Origin: DASQGA01 sp035535315
Lineage (GTDB): Bacteria; Actinomycetota; Thermoleophilia; Gaiellales; Gaiellaceae
Direction: 5' to 3'
Assembly (NCBI GenBank): GCA_035535315.1
Contig: DATLQD010000073.1
Span: 1-38,936, forward strand
DNA: 38,936 bases
In this document: positions 36,776 to 38,936 of the stretch, piece after piece
How the letters are laid out: each line of letters begins with the position of its first letter
Position numbering within the stretch: the first letter of the stretch is position 1
The notes under the pieces: generated by a model
Databases searched by the model: none
What the model saw: the letters and a program-made list of their open reading frames with translations, nothing else
What the model was told of the DNA's origin: nothing
Translations under genes and position numbers: made by a program

Positions 36776-37246
36776 GTGCCTAACACTGCCCTTTATGACG
36801 AGATTCAGGAGCTGGCTGCGCAGTATCCCGTGCGCCGCTCGGCCATCATGCCTGCGCTCCACGCAGCTCAGAAGCAGTACGGCTGGCTCTCTCCGGAGGC
36901 CCTCCAGGAGGTCGCGGACGCTCTCGACCTGACGCCCGGTTACTGCCAGGCCGTGGCCAGCTTCTACGACATGTACCACCTCCAGCCGATCGGCCGGCAC
37001 ATGGTCGAGGTCTGCACGAACATCTCGTGCGCTCTCGTCGGTGCCCAACAGGTGCTCGAGGCCTTTGAGGAGGAGCTGGATATCCGCGCGGGCGACACGA
37101 CCGACGACGGCGAGTTCACGCTCAGGACGCTCGAGTGCGCCGGCGGCTGCGGCTGGGGCACCGTCGTGAGCATCGACCACCGCTACCGCGAGCCGGTGAA
37201 GCCCGAGGACGTGCACGGGATCGTGGAGGAGCTCCGTGGCCGCTAA
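36776..37246 (+). CDS. nuoE: NADH-quinone oxidoreductase subunit E
   Basis: A 156-residue 24 kDa-type thioredoxin-like subunit carrying the [2Fe-2S] cluster N1a. The ligands are in 'EVCTNISC' (CX4C) and 'ECAGGCGW' (CX3C), and 'RRSAIMPALHAAQKQYGWLSPEAL' is the usual N-terminal helix bundle. GTG 36776 has GGGAGG 9 bases upstream. It overlaps nuoF by 11 bases, so the electron-input pair NuoE-NuoF is translationally coupled. Confidence 0.95.
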   Translation: MPNTALYDEIQELAAQYPVRRSAIMPALHAAQKQYGWLSPEALQEVADALDLTPGYCQAVASFYDMYHLQPIGRHMVEVCTNISCALVGAQQVLEAFEEELDIRAGDTTDDGEFTLRTLECAGGCGWGTVVSIDHRYREPVKPEDVHGIVEELRGR

Positions 37247-38609
37247 CCCTGTCCGCAACCTCATCCTGGAGCACGCCGGCGACCGTGACCTAAAGCAGCT
37301 CTCCGAGTACGAGGCGGTCGGCGGCTACGGCTCGCTCCGAAAGGCGCTCGAAACCGACCGCGCCGCGCTGGTCGAGCGCCTGCTCGCCTCAGGTCTCCGG
37401 GGCCGTGGTGGAGCCGGCTTCCCGACAGGGCGCAAAGCCAGCTTTCTCCCGAAGCCGGGCGAGACGGAAAAGCCGATCTACCTGACCGTCAACGCGGACG
37501 AATCTGAACCGGGCACGTTCAAGGACCGCGAGATCATGTTCGCGACCCCGCACGCACTCATCGAGGGCACGGTCATCGTCAGCCACGCGATCGGCGCCGA
37601 GACTGCCTTCATTTACATCCGGGGGGAGTACCTGACCGAGTACGAGATCATCCGGGCGGCGCTGGAGGAGGCGCTGGAGGCCGGGTACGTGGGCCCAAAC
37701 GTGCTCGGCTCGGACACCTCGGTCACGATCGTCCTCCATCGAGGGGCCGGCGCGTACATCTGCGGCGAGGAAACCGCGCTCCTCGAGTCACTCGAGGGCA
37801 AGCGTGGACAGCCGCGATCGAAACCGCCCTTCCCTGCCATCTCAGGCCTCTACGCCTCGCCGACGCTGATCAACAACGTCGAGACCATCGCCACCGTGCC
37901 CGACATCATCCGGCTCGGCGCCGAGGAGTACGCGAAGCTCGGAGTCGAGAACTCGACAGGCACCCGCGTCTTCTCCCTCTCCGGCAACGTCGTGAACGGC
38001 GGCAACTACGAGCTCGAGCTAGGCACGCCACTCAGCACGCTGATCTTCGATCTCGGTGGCGGCGTTCCAGGCGGGCGTGAGCTGAAGGCGATCATCCCCG
38101 GCGGCTCGTCAGTTCCCGTCATGAGCGCCGACGAGGTCGACACACCGCTCGACTTCGACTCGATGGCAAAGGTGGGCACGATGCTCGGCTCCGGAGCGGT
38201 GATCGTGATCGACGACCGCTGCTGCATGGTGCAGCTCGGCCTCCGGGTCGCGCAGTTCTACATGCACGAGTCGTGCGGGAAGTGCACGCCCTGCCGCGAG
38301 GGGACGCGCTGGATGGTGCAGATCCTCAAGAAGATCGAGCAGGGCGAGGCGTCGCACGGCGACCTCGACCTCCTGCTCGACGTCTGTGACCGGATCCTCG
38401 GCAACTGCCTCTGCCCACTCGGCGACGCCGCCGCGATGCCGGTGGCGAGCTACGTGGCGAAGTTCCGTGACGAGTTCCGGCGGCACATCGACGAGGGCGG
38501 CTGTCCGTTCGGCGGCGAGTCGACCCTCGACCACGTCCTCGCCCCGGTCGAGCAGCACCACGCGCACATGCGTGCGCAGATCGAGGTACCGGTGCACGAG
38601 CTCGCATGA
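37236..38609 (+). CDS. nuoF: NADH-quinone oxidoreductase subunit F
   Basis: A 457-residue 51 kDa-type subunit that binds NADH, FMN and cluster N3. 'GLRGRGGAGFPTGRK' is the NADH/FMN glycine-rich loop, 'VNADESEPGTFKDREIM' and 'GAGAYICGEETALLESLEG' are FMN-contacting blocks, and the cluster ligands are in 'ESCGKCTPCREGT' and 'GNCLCPLGD'. GTG 37236 overlaps nuoE. Its TGA stop (38607-38609) is the start of repeat copy B, exactly as nuoB ends at copy A. Confidence 0.97.
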   Translation: MAANPVRNLILEHAGDRDLKQLSEYEAVGGYGSLRKALETDRAALVERLLASGLRGRGGAGFPTGRKASFLPKPGETEKPIYLTVNADESEPGTFKDREIMFATPHALIEGTVIVSHAIGAETAFIYIRGEYLTEYEIIRAALEEALEAGYVGPNVLGSDTSVTIVLHRGAGAYICGEETALLESLEGKRGQPRSKPPFPAISGLYASPTLINNVETIATVPDIIRLGAEEYAKLGVENSTGTRVFSLSGNVVNGGNYELELGTPLSTLIFDLGGGVPGGRELKAIIPGGSSVPVMSADEVDTPLDFDSMAKVGTMLGSGAVIVIDDRCCMVQLGLRVAQFYMHESCGKCTPCREGTRWMVQILKKIEQGEASHGDLDLLLDVCDRILGNCLCPLGDAAAMPVASYVAKFRDEFRRHIDEGGCPFGGESTLDHVLAPVEQHHAHMRAQIEVPVHELA

Positions 38610-38745
38610 CGGTCCCTCGCCTTCGGCTCGCTCCCGCGGGGGAAACCATGGTTTCCCCGCGAGCCCCCTTCTTACAGTCCAACGTGGAGGAACCTCCCGG
38701 TTCCCCCACACCCCCTCCACACGCTCGTAGGGCAAAGGGCGGCCG
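38607..38745 (+). repeat. 139-base intercistronic repeat, copy B (nuoF/nuoG)
   Basis: Same length and orientation as copy A, running from the nuoF stop TGA to the base before the nuoG ATG. Hairpin 1 (38635-38661) has two substitutions relative to copy A that shift the pairing but keep a long stem: CGCGGGG/CCCCGCG and AAAC/GTTT around a one-base bulge, loop CATG. Hairpin 2 is unchanged. AAAGGG at 38734-38739 is the nuoG ribosome-binding site. Most differences between copies fall in the last 30 bases. Confidence 0.9.
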
Positions 38746-38936
38746 ATGAGCACGCCCGGGCTCGTCACCGTCTCTGTCGACGGCCGCGAGATCCGCGTCC
38801 CGAAGGGCACCGGCATGATCGAGACGGCGCTCGCGGCAGGCATCGAGATCCCGGTCTTCTGCTACGAGCCACGCCTCGGGCCGCCCGTCGGGGCGTGTCG
38901 TATGTGCCTCTGCGAGGTCGAGGGCATGCCGAAGCT
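38746..38936 (+). CDS. nuoG: NADH-quinone oxidoreductase subunit G (5' part)
   Basis: The first 63 residues of the 75 kDa-type subunit, running off the right edge. 'VTVSVDGREIRVPKGTGMIETALAAGIEIPVFCYEP' (read in parts) and 'PVGACRMCLCEVEGMPK' hold the first ligands of the [2Fe-2S] ferredoxin-like domain (cluster N1b). ATG 38746 directly follows repeat copy B, which supplies AAAGGG 6 bases upstream. The remaining nuo genes are presumably beyond the window. Confidence 0.95.
   Translation, partial: MSTPGLVTVSVDGREIRVPKGTGMIETALAAGIEIPVFCYEPRLGPPVGACRMCLCEVEGMPK

Noticed and set aside
38109..38843. A reverse frame extending from nuoG through repeat copy B into nuoF
   Set aside because: It joins antisense of two nuo genes through the repeat; the similar frame at 34203-34874 arises the same way. 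Neither looks like a real protein; the shared peptide is reported only as a curiosity.

Overview
This is a gene-dense, high-GC stretch of a bacterial chromosome with no phage, insertion sequence or CRISPR array. The gene content points to an actinobacterium: GTG starts are common, a DtxR/IdeR-type regulator is present, groES-groEL carries CIRCE operators, menaquinone is made by the futalosine route (mqnD), and there is a complete-looking start of a nuo operon. A deep-branching class such as Thermoleophilia (Gaiellales or relatives) is my best guess. That placement is inference; no rRNA lies in the window.

Layout. 1-8072 is a purine-salvage and urate-degradation locus: the FAD subunit of a xanthine dehydrogenase (cut by the left edge), adenine deaminase, an 8-oxoguanine deaminase-like amidohydrolase, 5-hydroxyisourate hydrolase, OHCU decarboxylase, urate oxidase, a DUF3830 protein, an M20 allantoate-type hydrolase and an NCS2 purine permease. 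Together they can import purines, deaminate them and carry urate to allantoin and further. 8069-16446 is a mixed housekeeping block: aldehyde dehydrogenase, thiolase, MqnD, a DtxR-family regulator, two small unknown proteins, an ornithine cyclodeaminase-family enzyme, a Rieske ferredoxin, a BtuF-like binding protein, tRNA-Arg and a YgfZ-like folate protein. 16571-22004 holds a secreted unknown protein, groEL-groES, an MFS transporter, a Nudix hydrolase, an ASCH-like protein and a zinc-ribbon protein. 22071-27333 is a 2-oxoacid dehydrogenase operon (E1 alpha, E1 beta, E2) running into lipB and lipA, so the enzyme and the machinery that lipoylates its E2 are made together. 27414-33637 has a secreted BNR/sialidase-fold protein, fumarase, a RES-Xre toxin-antitoxin pair, a lipoprotein, a ferredoxin-NADP reductase and an Fe-S insertion protein. 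33772 to the right edge is nuoABCDEF and the start of nuoG (respiratory complex I).

Three things stand out. First, about twenty genes have a TANNNT-type -10 box ending 6-8 bases before the start codon, which means leaderless mRNAs; at least three divergent gene pairs share a single TA between opposed -10 boxes in a 22-23 base gap. Second, structured non-coding elements sit exactly between cistrons of two large-complex operons: a 139-base direct repeat between nuoB/nuoC and again between nuoF/nuoG, and a 165-base element with 13-base terminal inverted repeats between E1 beta and E2; a further 39-base hairpin covers the lipB ribosome-binding site. Third, the tRNA-Arg has anticodon GCG, which is unusual for a bacterium. 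No stretch longer than 300 bases lacks a gene; the longest gaps (9542-9775, 24096-24261, 33638-33771, 34749-34884, 38610-38745) are described in the entries.
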